From positions 62,001 through 126,000 of the forward strand of contig UQDL01000003.1 of assembly GCA_900539775.1 (NCBI GenBank): a stretch of DNA of 64,000 bases, written 5' to 3'. This DNA comes from an uncultured Anaerotruncus sp. (GTDB lineage Bacteria; Bacillota; Clostridia; Oscillospirales; Acutalibacteraceae). The notes below the pieces were generated by a model. It saw only the letters and a program-made list of their open reading frames with translations, ran no database searches and was not told where the DNA came from. A program made the position numbers and the translations under genes. Of the stretch, positions 22,198 to 30,657 are shown one piece after another; the first letter of the stretch is position 1; each line of letters opens with the position of its first letter.

Positions 22198-24030
22198 TTA
22201 GTCCAAAGGTTTCATTGTGGGGAACAGCAAAACATCACGGATGCTGTATGAATCGGTGAGAAGCATAACGAGCCTGTCTATACCGATACCGAGACCGCCT
22301 GTGGGAGGCATACCGTATTCAAGAGCGGTAACGAAATCCTGATCTATCATATTAGCCTCATCATCACCGGCCTCACGAAGCTTCATCTGAGCCTCAAAGC
22401 GAGACATTTGATCTATCGGGTCGTTAAGTTCCGAATATGCATTGCCGTATTCACCGCCGAGGATGAAGAGCTCAAATCTTTCGGTAAGGGCGGCACAATC
22501 CGGCTTACGCTTTGTGAGCGGGCTTACTTCAACGGGATAATCCATAATAAAGGTTGGCTGAATAAGATTTTCCTCAACAAATTCTTCAAAGAAGCTGTTA
22601 AGAATATCTCCCCAAGTTGCCTTACCGGGCTGAATTTCAATGCCCTTTTCTCTTGCGATTTGAATTGCTTTCTCGTTATCGGACATAAATTCGGCAAAAT
22701 CAATTCCGCTGAATTCCTTAACGGCATCTATCATGGTAAGGCGGCGGAACGGAGTTTCAAGATCAATTTCCGTGCCGTTAAACACAATATGAAGGCTGTC
22801 GCAAACCTCATTTGCGGCATTGCGGATAAGCGCCTCTGCTATATCCATCATACCGTGGTAATCCGTAAATGCCTGATAAAGTTCTATGCAGGTAAATTCC
22901 GGATTATGGCGCACATCCATGCCCTCATTTCTGAAGTTTCTGCCTATTTCGTAAACTCTTTCCATTCCGCCTACAATAAGCCTTTTAAGATAAAGCTCTG
23001 TTGCAATGCGAAGATACATATCCATATCGAGAGTATTATGGTGAGTTATAAACGGCCTTGCAGCCGCACCGCCCGGGATAGTGTTTAAAATAGGAGTTTC
23101 AACTTCAATAAAGCCATGGCTGTCAAGATAATTTCTGATTGAAGTTATAATTTTTGAACGCTTAATGAAAGTATCCTTAACATCGGGATTCATTATCATA
23201 TCAAGATAACGCTTTCTATAGCGTGTATCTGTATCGGTTAAGCCGTGGAATTTTTCCGGAAGAGGAAGAAGCGATTTTGAAATGAGCCTGATTTCCTTTG
23301 CATGAACGGAAACCTCGCCTGTTTTTGTTTTAAAAACAAAGCCTTTGATTTCAACAAGATCACCGAGATCCCAAGATTTAAACTCTTTAAATTTATCCTC
23401 GCCGATGTCGTTCATTCTTACATAGGCTTGAATTCTTCCGTTTCTGTCTTGCACATCAATGAAATTTGCTTTACCCATGTCTCGCCAAGTCATAATTCTG
23501 CCTGCGATAACAACATCCTTGCCCTCAAGCTCATCATAATTTGCTTTGATTTCGTTTGAATGGTGAGTTTGCGTTGCAAGAGTGATTTCAAAAGGATCAT
23601 TGCCGCTTTCCTGCAAAGCTCTGAGCTTATCTATTCTGATTTGCTTTTGCTCGTTTTCCGAAAGCACAACCTCTGCAACAGCCATAGGAGCGGCGTTTGC
23701 ATTATTGCCGATAAATTCTATATTTTCAATGGCCTCCGCTTCAGTTGCGGCAGTGCCCGTGCAGGCAACAGCACCTGTTTGAAGAAAGAGAGTATATTTA
23801 ACCTTATCGCCGTCTTGCTCAACAAGAAATTTGGGATTTGTTTTTTCCTCATCGCCCGCAAGAGTATTTTGCACCTTCATACGGCTGTTTTTCTTAACTG
23901 CTTTTACGCCTCTTTTGCACTCATCCTCTTTTTCAAAAACGGGTGAAGCGGCATAAATCTTATCCTCATTTTTAAATTCAAAAGAGAAAGTGCCGTCAGC
24001 CAACTTGCTGATTTCAAACTTTCCTGCCAT
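22198..24030 (-). CDS. lysS: Lysyl-tRNA synthetase (class II) with N-terminal YegP/DUF1508-like tandem domains
   Basis: A 610-residue protein. Residues from about 123 (SENEQKQIRIDKLRALQ) to the end are a normal bacterial class II LysRS: OB-fold (VVIAGRIMTWRDMG), motif 1 region VETPILNTIPGGAAARPF, motif 2 FRNEGMDVRHNPEFT and motif 3 GGLGIGIDRLVML. It charges tRNA-Lys. The first 120 residues are extra: KFEISKLADGTFSFEFK ... CKRGVKAVKKNS (3-49) and NPKFLVEQDGDKVKYTLFLQ ... (65-111) look like two YegP/DUF1508 repeats. AGAGG precedes the ATG at 24030, while the internal Met116 has no ribosome site, so the fusion appears real. It follows greA by 11 bases, the usual Firmicutes greA-lysS pair. Confidence 0.95.
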   Translation of the reverse strand: MAGKFEISKLADGTFSFEFKNEDKIYAASPVFEKEDECKRGVKAVKKNSRMKVQNTLAGDEEKTNPKFLVEQDGDKVKYTLFLQTGAVACTGTAATEAEAIENIEFIGNNANAAPMAVAEVVLSENEQKQIRIDKLRALQESGNDPFEITLATQTHHSNEIKANYDELEGKDVVIAGRIMTWRDMGKANFIDVQDRNGRIQAYVRMNDIGEDKFKEFKSWDLGDLVEIKGFVFKTKTGEVSVHAKEIRLISKSLLPLPEKFHGLTDTDTRYRKRYLDMIMNPDVKDTFIKRSKIITSIRNYLDSHGFIEVETPILNTIPGGAAARPFITHHNTLDMDMYLRIATELYLKRLIVGGMERVYEIGRNFRNEGMDVRHNPEFTCIELYQAFTDYHGMMDIAEALIRNAANEVCDSLHIVFNGTEIDLETPFRRLTMIDAVKEFSGIDFAEFMSDNEKAIQIAREKGIEIQPGKATWGDILNSFFEEFVEENLIQPTFIMDYPVEVSPLTKRKPDCAALTERFELFILGGEYGNAYSELNDPIDQMSRFEAQMKLREAGDDEANMIDQDFVTALEYGMPPTGGLGIGIDRLVMLLTDSYSIRDVLLFPTMKPLD

Positions 24031-24041
24031 AAAAATACCTC

Positions 24042-24509
24042 TTAATCAATGCTTAATATTTCATATTCCAAGTTGCCGATGGGAGCTTCAACAACAACCT
24101 TTTGGCCTGCCTTTGCGCCCATAAGAGCTTTTCCAACAGGGCTTTCATCGGAAATTTTACCGTGAGACGGATCTGACTGAGAGAAACCTACGATTTCATA
24201 TGTTGCGTCAACACCGTCGCTGAGGCGCTTAACCGTTACGGTTTTACCGATTGAAACGGCATCTGCATCTTCAACATCAATAATTTCTGCGTGATCAAGC
24301 TGATATTCAAGCTCATTGATGCGAGCCTCTATTTTTGCCTGCTCTGACTTAGCCTCATCATATTCACTGTTTTCTGAAAGGTCACCGTAAGAACGGGCAA
24401 CCTTAAGCTTTTCTGCAATATCTATACGGCCTTCTGTTTTGAGCACCTCAAGCTCTTTTTCAAGCTCTGCTTTACCCACTGCCGTCATCTTAAAAGTTTT
24501 TGCTGCCAT
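24042..24509 (-). CDS. greA: Transcription elongation factor GreA
   Basis: A 155-residue GreA with the N-terminal antiparallel coiled coil (KAELEKELEVLKTEGRIDIA ... SENSEYDEAKSEQAKIEARI) that inserts into the RNA polymerase secondary channel to rescue backtracked complexes, and the C-terminal FKBP-like domain (DESPVGKALMGAKAGQKV). Conserved acidic tip residues in the SENSEYDEAK segment are present. The start at 24509 has AAGGAG upstream; an in-frame extension to 24542 runs through it. It is the first gene of the greA-lysS operon behind a perfect promoter. Confidence 0.97.
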   Translation of the reverse strand: MAAKTFKMTAVGKAELEKELEVLKTEGRIDIAEKLKVARSYGDLSENSEYDEAKSEQAKIEARINELEYQLDHAEIIDVEDADAVSIGKTVTVKRLSDGVDATYEIVGFSQSDPSHGKISDESPVGKALMGAKAGQKVVVEAPIGNLEYEILSID

Positions 24510-24545
24510 AAAGAATCTCTCCTTATCTAGATTTTTAATCAACTA

Positions 24546-24574
24546 ATTATATATTATTATAATTTTAATGTCAA
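24546..24574 (-). promoter_or_regulatory. Consensus promoter of greA-lysS
   Basis: On the minus strand TTGACA (24569-24574), 17 bases, TATAAT (24546-24551). Confidence 0.92.
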
Positions 24575-24667
24575 GCAAAGAAAAACGGCAAGCCGCAAAG
24601 CCTGACAAAAAGGCAAAGAGCCGAGAATTAAAAAAACTCGACTCCGATGCACAAATTATTAAATAAA

Positions 24668-25876
24668 TCAGTCGTTGGGGATAAATGCCTTATGAACAGC
24701 GGCAACGGCCCTGTCTGCATCTTCCGCAGCGATAATAACGGAAATTTTGATTTCAGAAGTTGAAATCATTTGAATATTGATGTTTTGGGCATAAAGAGCC
24801 TCAAACATTGTTGATGCGGTTCCGGGATGAGATTCCATGCCTGCGCCGACAATAGAAACCTTTGCCACATCTGTTGAGCATTTAATTTCTTTATCGCCGA
24901 TACCGTCCATTTCCTTAAGAACATCAACGGCAACGGGGCCGTTTTCCTTGGAAACGGTGAAGGTAAGATCCTTGGTGCCGTCTCTGCCGACAGATTGAAG
25001 AATAATATCAACATTAACATTCTTTTGAGCAAGCTTTGCAAACACTCTGAATGCAACGCCCGGATTATCATCCAAGCCAACAACTGAAATTATAGCAACA
25101 TCCGTATCTTTTGTTACGCCTCTGATAAGCATTTTTTCCATTTTTACTTTCTCCTTAACGATAGTTCCCGGAACGGGATTGAGTGATGAAAGAACTTCAA
25201 GTTCAACAGAATATTTTTTTGCCATTTCAACCGAACGGTTATTAAGCACCTGAGCGCCGAGAGTAGCAAGCTCAAGCATTTCATCATAAGTGATTTCCTC
25301 AAGCTTTGTTGCGCCCTCTATTTTACGGGGATCTGCCGTGTATACGCCCTCAACATCGGTGTAAATCTGGCATCTGTCTGCGTGAAGAGAAGCTGCAATT
25401 GCAACTGCCGATGTATCCGAACCGCCTCTGCCGAGGGTTGTGAGATCATCATATCTGTTAAGCCCCTGGAAGCCTGCCACAACCACGATATTGTGCTTTG
25501 CGAGCTCTGCCTGAAGGCGATTTGTTTTGATATTTTTTATTCGAGCCGATCCGTAAACCGAATTGGTATTAAAACCTGCCTGCCAGCCGAGAAGCGAAAT
25601 CACGGGATAGCCGAGTTTTTCGATTGCCATTGCAAGCAATGAAATTGAAATTTGCTCGCCTGCCGCCAGCAGCTGATCCATTTCTCTTTTAGCGGCATTG
25701 GAATTGATTTCCTTTGCCTTTTCGATAAGATCATCAGTTGTGTCGCCCTGTGCAGAAACAACAACCACAACATCATTTCCGGCTTTATAAGTGTTTGTTA
25801 CAATACGGGCAACATTCATTACCCGCTCTGCATCCGCAACAGATGAGCCGCCGAATTTTTGAACAATAAGCGCCAT
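24668..25876 (-). CDS. lysC: Aspartate kinase (monofunctional, two ACT domains)
   Basis: A 402-residue aspartokinase: kinase domain starting MALIVQKFGGSSVADAERV, with TTLGRGGSDTSAVA and YTDVEGVYTADPR. Tandem ACT domains follow from about 265 (ISVVGLDDNPGVAFRVFAKL, VSIVGAGMESHPGTASTMFEAL). It makes aspartyl phosphate for lysine, threonine and methionine. The ACT sites imply allosteric feedback by lysine and/or threonine. It is the last gene of the ACT-hom-lysC operon, 18 bases after hom. There is no lysine riboswitch in the intergenic DNA. Confidence 0.96.
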   Translation of the reverse strand: MALIVQKFGGSSVADAERVMNVARIVTNTYKAGNDVVVVVSAQGDTTDDLIEKAKEINSNAAKREMDQLLAAGEQISISLLAMAIEKLGYPVISLLGWQAGFNTNSVYGSARIKNIKTNRLQAELAKHNIVVVAGFQGLNRYDDLTTLGRGGSDTSAVAIAASLHADRCQIYTDVEGVYTADPRKIEGATKLEEITYDEMLELATLGAQVLNNRSVEMAKKYSVELEVLSSLNPVPGTIVKEKVKMEKMLIRGVTKDTDVAIISVVGLDDNPGVAFRVFAKLAQKNVNVDIILQSVGRDGTKDLTFTVSKENGPVAVDVLKEMDGIGDKEIKCSTDVAKVSIVGAGMESHPGTASTMFEALYAQNINIQMISTSEIKISVIIAAEDADRAVAAVHKAFIPND

Positions 25877-25894
25877 TTAATATTTTCCTCCGAA

Positions 25895-27112
25895 TCAATA
25901 ATTTGTTACCTTGATAATGTTAATAACATTTGCATCTCCAAGCTTTTCACGAAGCTCGTTTTCCGTCATCGCATCGGTGATAAATGCAACCTCATCCGAG
26001 GGCTGACCTTTTCTTGAAAGGAATTTAACATCATCAAATTTATTAAGAACCTCTTGCTCCGCCATTTTAGCTCTGACATAGAAAGACATAACAACAACGG
26101 ATTTATAATCAACCACATAATTTTCCTCGCCGGGGCCCCAGCCGAAAATTTTGCGTCTGTTCATATGCTTAATGCAATCTGCCATATCCGCAACAACAGC
26201 GGAAGCCGTAGGAAGCTTGCCGGCGCCACGGCCGTAAAAGCAAACATCGCCAACCGCATCGCCCCTTACAAGAATTGCATTGAATACATCTCTTACGCTT
26301 GCGAGCTGGCTGCCGTTATAAACAACTGCAGGGCTTACAAACGCCGCAATTTCATCATCATTTATATATTCAATTTGGCCGAGAAGTTTGATTACTCCGT
26401 TTGCCGACTGAATATAAGAAACATCTTCAAGAGTTATATTTGAAATACCTTCTGTTTCAACCTGAGAAGGATATACATGCTTACCGAATGCAAGAGAAGC
26501 AAGAATGCAAACCTTTCTGCATGCATCATGGCCCTCAACATCGGCTGTTGGATCTTTTTCCGCATAACCGTTTTCCTGTGCCATGCGAAGTGCATCCTCA
26601 AAGCTCATATCATCCTCAATCATTTTTGTGAGGATAAAGTTTGTTGTGCCGTTAAGAATACCGGCGATGCCCATGATATTATTGGCTGCAAAGCACTGTG
26701 AAAGCGGCCTGATAATGGGAATGCCGCCGCCTACGCTTGCTTCAAACAGATAGTTTACACCGCTTTCTTTTGCGATTTGCAAAAGCTCAAGGCCCTTTTG
26801 AGCAACAAGCTCTTTGTTTGAAGTTACAACGGATTTGCCGGCCTTAAGAAGCTTTGTTGTAAAATCAAATGCAGGATTTACTCCGCCCATTGTTTCGGCA
26901 ACAACCTTTATTTCATCGTCATTAAGAATATCGTTAAAATCCTTTGTAAGCGCAGCTTCGTGCTTATCGCCGGGGAAATCACGCAAATCAAGAATTCGGG
27001 CAACCTCCATTTTTTCTCCGCCTGTGCTTTTGAAAATACTTTTCTCGTGAGTATCTATAACCTCGGCAACACCGCTGCCTACCGTGCCATAGCCCATAAT
27101 TGCTATTTTCAT
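25895..27112 (-). CDS. hom: Homoserine dehydrogenase
   Basis: A 405-residue enzyme: NAD(P)-binding MKIAIMGYGTVGSGVAEVI, then the catalytic region GVNYLFEASVGGGIPIIRPL and ILNGTTNFILTKM ... YAEKDPTADVEGHDA with the catalytic Lys/Glu/Asp set. A C-terminal ACT domain (about 330-405) is degenerate but recognisable. It reduces aspartate semialdehyde to homoserine. It lies between the ACT-domain gene and lysC, 19 bases from the former. Confidence 0.96.
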   Translation of the reverse strand: MKIAIMGYGTVGSGVAEVIDTHEKSIFKSTGGEKMEVARILDLRDFPGDKHEAALTKDFNDILNDDEIKVVAETMGGVNPAFDFTTKLLKAGKSVVTSNKELVAQKGLELLQIAKESGVNYLFEASVGGGIPIIRPLSQCFAANNIMGIAGILNGTTNFILTKMIEDDMSFEDALRMAQENGYAEKDPTADVEGHDACRKVCILASLAFGKHVYPSQVETEGISNITLEDVSYIQSANGVIKLLGQIEYINDDEIAAFVSPAVVYNGSQLASVRDVFNAILVRGDAVGDVCFYGRGAGKLPTASAVVADMADCIKHMNRRKIFGWGPGEENYVVDYKSVVVMSFYVRAKMAEQEVLNKFDDVKFLSRKGQPSDEVAFITDAMTENELREKLGDANVINIIKVTNY

Positions 27113-27131
27113 AATATATACCTCCTGAATG

Positions 27132-27563
27132 TTATTTTATACTTACGGCACTTACGCCGTTTATATTGCTTAATCCCGCCGAAAGGCTGTCTGTGTCAAC
27201 TGTCATCTCAGCGGTAAACACCGTAAGAGTAACTGCCGCAACTCCGTTTTCCGGCACACTTTGATTTATTGAAAGCACATTTGCTCCAACCTGATAAAGA
27301 AAACTTAAAACTGCCGAAAGCACACCCTTATTATCCTTAAGCTTCAGAGAAAGAGTAAGCATTTCGCCGCCGTTTTGCGGATTATACTCAAAAATTCCAT
27401 CTTTATATTTATAATATGCAGATCTTGAAATGCCTGCCATTTTAGCCGCCTGTGTGGCATTAGGCGCTTCACCGGAAGCAAGATAAGCCTTTGCGGCAAT
27501 AACCTTTGAATAAACCTCCGGCAACAGAGATTCATTAACAAGCAGATATTTTAGCTTTGACAA
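27132..27563 (-). CDS. ACT-domain regulator with HTH-like N-terminus (PheB/UPF0735 family)
   Basis: About 143 residues. The N-terminal half (YLLVNESLLPEVYSKVIAAK, ATQAAKMAGISRSAYYKYKD) is a helix-turn-helix-like segment. The C-terminal half (TLSLKLKDNKGVLSAVLSFL ... VGANVLSINQ) is an ACT domain. PheB/UPF0735 proteins often sit upstream of hom in Clostridia and probably sense an amino acid. The frame is open to 27635, but that codon lies inside the promoter (27614-27642), so translation must start later. The TTG at 27563 behind GGTGGTG is my choice; a GTG nine bases upstream is an alternative. Confidence 0.83.
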   Translation of the reverse strand: MSKLKYLLVNESLLPEVYSKVIAAKAYLASGEAPNATQAAKMAGISRSAYYKYKDGIFEYNPQNGGEMLTLSLKLKDNKGVLSAVLSFLYQVGANVLSINQSVPENGVAAVTLTVFTAEMTVDTDSLSAGLSNINGVSAVSIK

Positions 27564-27613
27564 TTTGTTCACCACCCGTGCACAATTGTGTTGCCGTGAA
27601 ATACACTTTTGAT

Positions 27614-27642
27614 ATGATAACACTATTTTATCCAATATACAA
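27614..27642 (-). promoter_or_regulatory. Promoter of the ACT-hom-lysC operon
   Basis: On the minus strand TTGTAT (27637-27642), 17 bases, TATCAT (27614-27619). It rules out the longest possible start of the first gene. Confidence 0.65.
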
Positions 27643-27775
27643 GAGGGAAAATAAATTTTTTGATAAAAAACTTGAATATTTGTAACTGTTGAATTATTAT
27701 TGAATAAAGTAGAATATTAAGTTTATATAAAATACTCAAAACAAACAGTTAAAATGATGATTAAAGGAGAACCCT

Positions 27776-29002
27776 ATGAACGCAAAAACCGAAAAGCGCA
27801 AAGATTTTTTAATTGATTTGCTGTTTATTGCGGCCGTTTTGGGGCTTGCTTATATTTTTTTCAAATATCTGTTTTGGCCGGTTGCACCGTTTATGCTTTC
27901 ATTTTTGTTTGCAGTGGGCTTGCAAAAGCCCGTAAATTGGCTTACGAAAAAATGCAAGGGCAAAGGGCGCGGCGCTTGGTCTGTTGTGTTGGTGCTGCTT
28001 TCCATTGCAATAATTCTTGTGCCGGTTATTTTGTTACTCAACAGCCTTGTAAATCAGATTAAAGATTTTTCAAAATATTTGATGGGGCAGCTTTCGGATT
28101 TTCCCCAATTTATGAGTGATTTGCAGGCGTTGCTTCTTAAATGGCTCAGCTTTTTGCCTGATTCCGTTTACAGTACCGTTTCGGAGAAAATAACCCAAGT
28201 ATTTGCTCATACCGTAAGCGATTTTGATTTCAGCTCACTCGGATTAACATCATCCACAATTAAAAGCACGGTTACATCCGGAGTAAGCGGAATTTACAAT
28301 GTGGCAAAAAATGTGCCATCTGCAGTTTTGGGCATAGTTATAGGCATAATTGCCTGGATACTTTTTACAAAAGATTACAGCAAAGTTGTTGGCTTCATAA
28401 AGCTTCAGCTGCCGGATAACAAAAAAAATCTGCTTTCGGAAATAAAGAAAGTTTTTTCAAGTACAATATTAAAAATGGCAAAGGCATACGGCATTATAAT
28501 GTTTATAACCTTCTGCGAGCTTTCACTTGGCTTCACAATTTTAAGTGCAGCCGGAATTATGAGCAACAATTATATCTACCTTATTGCCCTTGCGATATGC
28601 ATTTTTGATATTTTGCCCGTTGCGGGCTCCGGCGGTATACTAATCCCCTGGGCAATCATATCTATCGTTATGGGCAACACCGCTCAGGGCATAGGGCTGT
28701 TTGTTATTTACATTGTTATAACGGTGATTCGCCAATATATCGAGCCGAAAATAGTAGGCGATTCGCTTGGAGTTAATCCGCTTATCACACTCGGCGGCTT
28801 ATATTTCGGTTTGAAACTTTTCGGCTTTATAGGAATGTTTGTTGTGCCGATTACGATAATGACAATTAAGGCATTTAACGACACAGGCAGAATTCATCTT
28901 TGGAAAACATATGAAACAATTGATATAGATCACCTTCCTCAGCCCGCAAAAAAAAGCGGCAACGGCATAGTTGCAAAGCTGTTTAAAAACAAGAAAAAAT
29001 AA
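27776..29002 (+). CDS. AI-2E family transporter (UPF0118, YtvI-like membrane protein)
   Basis: A 408-residue membrane protein with the usual eight hydrophobic segments. Family landmarks are FKYLFWPVAPFMLSFLFAVG near the N-terminus and, toward the C-terminus, IIAWILFTKDY, FDILPVAGSGGILIPWAI and QYIEPKIVGDSLGVNPLITL. The family includes TqsA and sodium/proton antiporter-like members; substrate is unknown. AAAGGAG precedes the ATG. It appears monocistronic and ends at a bidirectional terminator. Confidence 0.88.
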   Translation: MNAKTEKRKDFLIDLLFIAAVLGLAYIFFKYLFWPVAPFMLSFLFAVGLQKPVNWLTKKCKGKGRGAWSVVLVLLSIAIILVPVILLLNSLVNQIKDFSKYLMGQLSDFPQFMSDLQALLLKWLSFLPDSVYSTVSEKITQVFAHTVSDFDFSSLGLTSSTIKSTVTSGVSGIYNVAKNVPSAVLGIVIGIIAWILFTKDYSKVVGFIKLQLPDNKKNLLSEIKKVFSSTILKMAKAYGIIMFITFCELSLGFTILSAAGIMSNNYIYLIALAICIFDILPVAGSGGILIPWAIISIVMGNTAQGIGLFVIYIVITVIRQYIEPKIVGDSLGVNPLITLGGLYFGLKLFGFIGMFVVPITIMTIKAFNDTGRIHLWKTYETIDIDHLPQPAKKSGNGIVAKLFKNKKK

Positions 29003-29011
29003 AACACAAAA

Positions 29012-29052
29012 AACCGCTGTAATCGGATTTCCGAATACAGCGGTTCTTTATT
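29012..29052. terminator. Bidirectional terminator between AI-2E and trxA genes
   Basis: AACCGCTGT (29012-29020) and ACAGCGGTT (29037-29045) with A-rich and TCTTTATTTTT flanks. Confidence 0.85.
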
Positions 29053-29067
29053 TTTGATGCAGGCAAA

Positions 29068-29379
29068 TTACACATTGATAAGTTCAAGCACCTGCTCCTT
29101 ATCAATATAACCAACGCTTTTGTTAACGGTTTTGCCGTCCTTAATAACAATTAAAGTCGGAATAACCTCAATGCCGAACATAGAAGCAAGCTGAGCTTCC
29201 TCATCCACATTCACCTTGCAAACCTTAACGGAATCTGTTTCCTCCGCAATCTCATCAACTATCGGAGAAAGCATTCTGCACGGACCGCACCAGGTTGCCC
29301 AAAAATCAATCAGCACGGGCTTATCGGAATTCATAACTTCTTCTTTAAAGGTTGCTCCTGTTAATTTTATAACAGCCAT
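29068..29379 (-). CDS. trxA: Thioredoxin
   Basis: A 103-residue thioredoxin with VLIDFWATWCGPCRMLSPIV (active site WCGPC at about 28-32) and the cis-proline loop FGIEVIPTLIVIK. It is a cytosolic disulfide reductant. The ATG at 29379 behind GGTGATT is preferred over the one four codons upstream. It is downstream of an FTR-like gene on the same strand, suggesting ferredoxin as electron source. No NADPH thioredoxin reductase gene is seen nearby. Confidence 0.96.
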   Translation of the reverse strand: MAVIKLTGATFKEEVMNSDKPVLIDFWATWCGPCRMLSPIVDEIAEETDSVKVCKVNVDEEAQLASMFGIEVIPTLIVIKDGKTVNKSVGYIDKEQVLELINV

Positions 29380-29546
29380 TTTAATCACCATAGCCTTTCA
29401 GGCAACAAATAGTTTATAAATAATCGCCGTGCATCCTGCGTTGCCCCAACAGGTGCTGCGATGATTTCAGCCAATTTGAATTATGCCGTTTGCAAATTCT
29501 GATGGCTGTTATAATTTGAGCAGCATGATAACTTTCACGCTGATTT

Positions 29547-29756
29547 TTAATTCTTATCGTCTTTAGATTTATAATAAAGCATACAGTGGCAAAAGCCCTC
29601 GAATTCAGGATCTGCAATTTGATCTCTGAATTCCTTGCATATACATTTATAATCCTCGGTGCGCTGAATCCTGCACGGGCAATAGCCGCCGGTGCGTTTT
29701 AAACCTTCTCTGACTGATTTAACTATTTCTTTATCGGAATTAAGCCTAACTGCCAT
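29547..29756 (-). CDS. Ferredoxin:thioredoxin reductase catalytic-chain-like protein
   Basis: A 69-residue protein carrying exactly the three paired-cysteine motifs of the FTR catalytic subunit: C26PC28, C38IC40 and C56HC58. In known FTRs four of these Cys hold a [4Fe-4S] cluster and two form the redox-active disulfide, allowing ferredoxin to reduce thioredoxin. It is shorter than plant chains. No variable subunit is seen. The gene has an AGGAGGAG ribosome site and lies upstream of trxA with a 167-base gap. Motif match is direct; partnership with TrxA is inferred from adjacency. Confidence 0.85.
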   Translation of the reverse strand: MAVRLNSDKEIVKSVREGLKRTGGYCPCRIQRTEDYKCICKEFRDQIADPEFEGFCHCMLYYKSKDDKN

Positions 29757-29869
29757 ATTACTCCTCCTTCTGCCGATTTTGGCAAAGTAAAATGAAATAC
29801 AAATTTAAACTTCAAAAAACACAGCCGTTTGAAATTGCCGTTTACAGGCAAACAACAATTATATCTATA

Positions 29870-30652
29870 TTATTTCTCGTATGAGTTTAAAAATTCCTTT
29901 GTGCGTTCATGCTGCGGATTATCAAAAACCTGTTGCGGAGTTCCCTGCTCGCAAACAACACCGTCATCCATAAACATAACCCAATCCGAAACATCATGCG
30001 CAAACTTCATTTCATGGGTTACTATAACCATTGTCATATTATCGGCGGCAAGGCCTCTAATAACCTTCAAAATCTCGCCCGTCAGCTCCGGATCAAGCGC
30101 CGACGTAGGCTCGTCAAAGAAAAGCACTCTCGGCGAAAGGCAAAGCGCTCTTGCAATTGAAACACGCTGCTTTTGACCTCCCGAAAGCTCACACGGATAT
30201 GCATCCTTTTTATCCGAAAGCCCAACCTTGCCGAGCAAAGTGAGCGCCTTTTGCTCTATTTCCTCAATCATTTCTTTTTTTTCTGCTTTATAACGAGGAT
30301 CTTCTTTGGCAAGCAGCTTGGGTGCAAGCACAAGATTTTCAAAAACGCTGAATTGCGGAAAAAGATTAAAATCCTGAAACACAAGGCCGAAATTCAATCT
30401 GTTTTTCCGAATTTCTTTTTCGGTAAGCTTTGTTTTATCGGAAGCATCAAAAATAACCTTACCATCCACCGAAAAAGTGCCGCAATCTGCCGTTTCAAGA
30501 AAATTCATGCAGCGCAGCAAAGTAGTTTTTCCGCTGCCCGACGAACCGATTATTGAAAGCACCTCGCCCTCTTCAAGTGAAAAAGAAATGCCTTTTAAAA
30601 CCTCATTTGAGCCAAAGCTTTTTTTAACGTTATTTATTTCAAGAATTGCCAT
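29870..30652 (-). CDS. Polar amino-acid ABC transporter ATPase (GlnQ-type)
   Basis: A 260-residue ATPase with Walker A IGSSGSGKTTLLR, signature LSGGQKQRVSIARAL, Walker B VLFFDEPTSALDPE and switch VTHEMKFA. The MNFLE and FQDFNLFP segments are typical of the glutamine/arginine/cystine importer class. It is the third gene of a binding protein-permease-ATPase operon, five bases after the permease. Substrate is undetermined. Confidence 0.94.
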   Translation of the reverse strand: MAILEINNVKKSFGSNEVLKGISFSLEEGEVLSIIGSSGSGKTTLLRCMNFLETADCGTFSVDGKVIFDASDKTKLTEKEIRKNRLNFGLVFQDFNLFPQFSVFENLVLAPKLLAKEDPRYKAEKKEMIEEIEQKALTLLGKVGLSDKKDAYPCELSGGQKQRVSIARALCLSPRVLFFDEPTSALDPELTGEILKVIRGLAADNMTMVIVTHEMKFAHDVSDWVMFMDDGVVCEQGTPQQVFDNPQHERTKEFLNSYEK

Positions 30653-30657
30653 ATTTA

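Noticed and set aside
23683..23685. Met116 as the true start of lysS, making the N-terminal extension non-coding.
   Set aside because: No ribosome site precedes it, whereas AGAGG precedes the ATG at 24030, and the extension has a protein-like, domain-like pattern throughout.
24543..24667. A lysine riboswitch or other riboswitch near lysC, hom or ilvD.
   Set aside because: The lysC and hom 5' gaps are under 20 bases, and the ACT-gene and ilvD leaders show no recognisable riboswitch or T-box core.
29414..29617. A separate small minus-strand gene between the FTR-like gene and trxA.
   Set aside because: It overlaps the FTR-like 3' end in another frame, lacks a ribosome site and resembles no protein.
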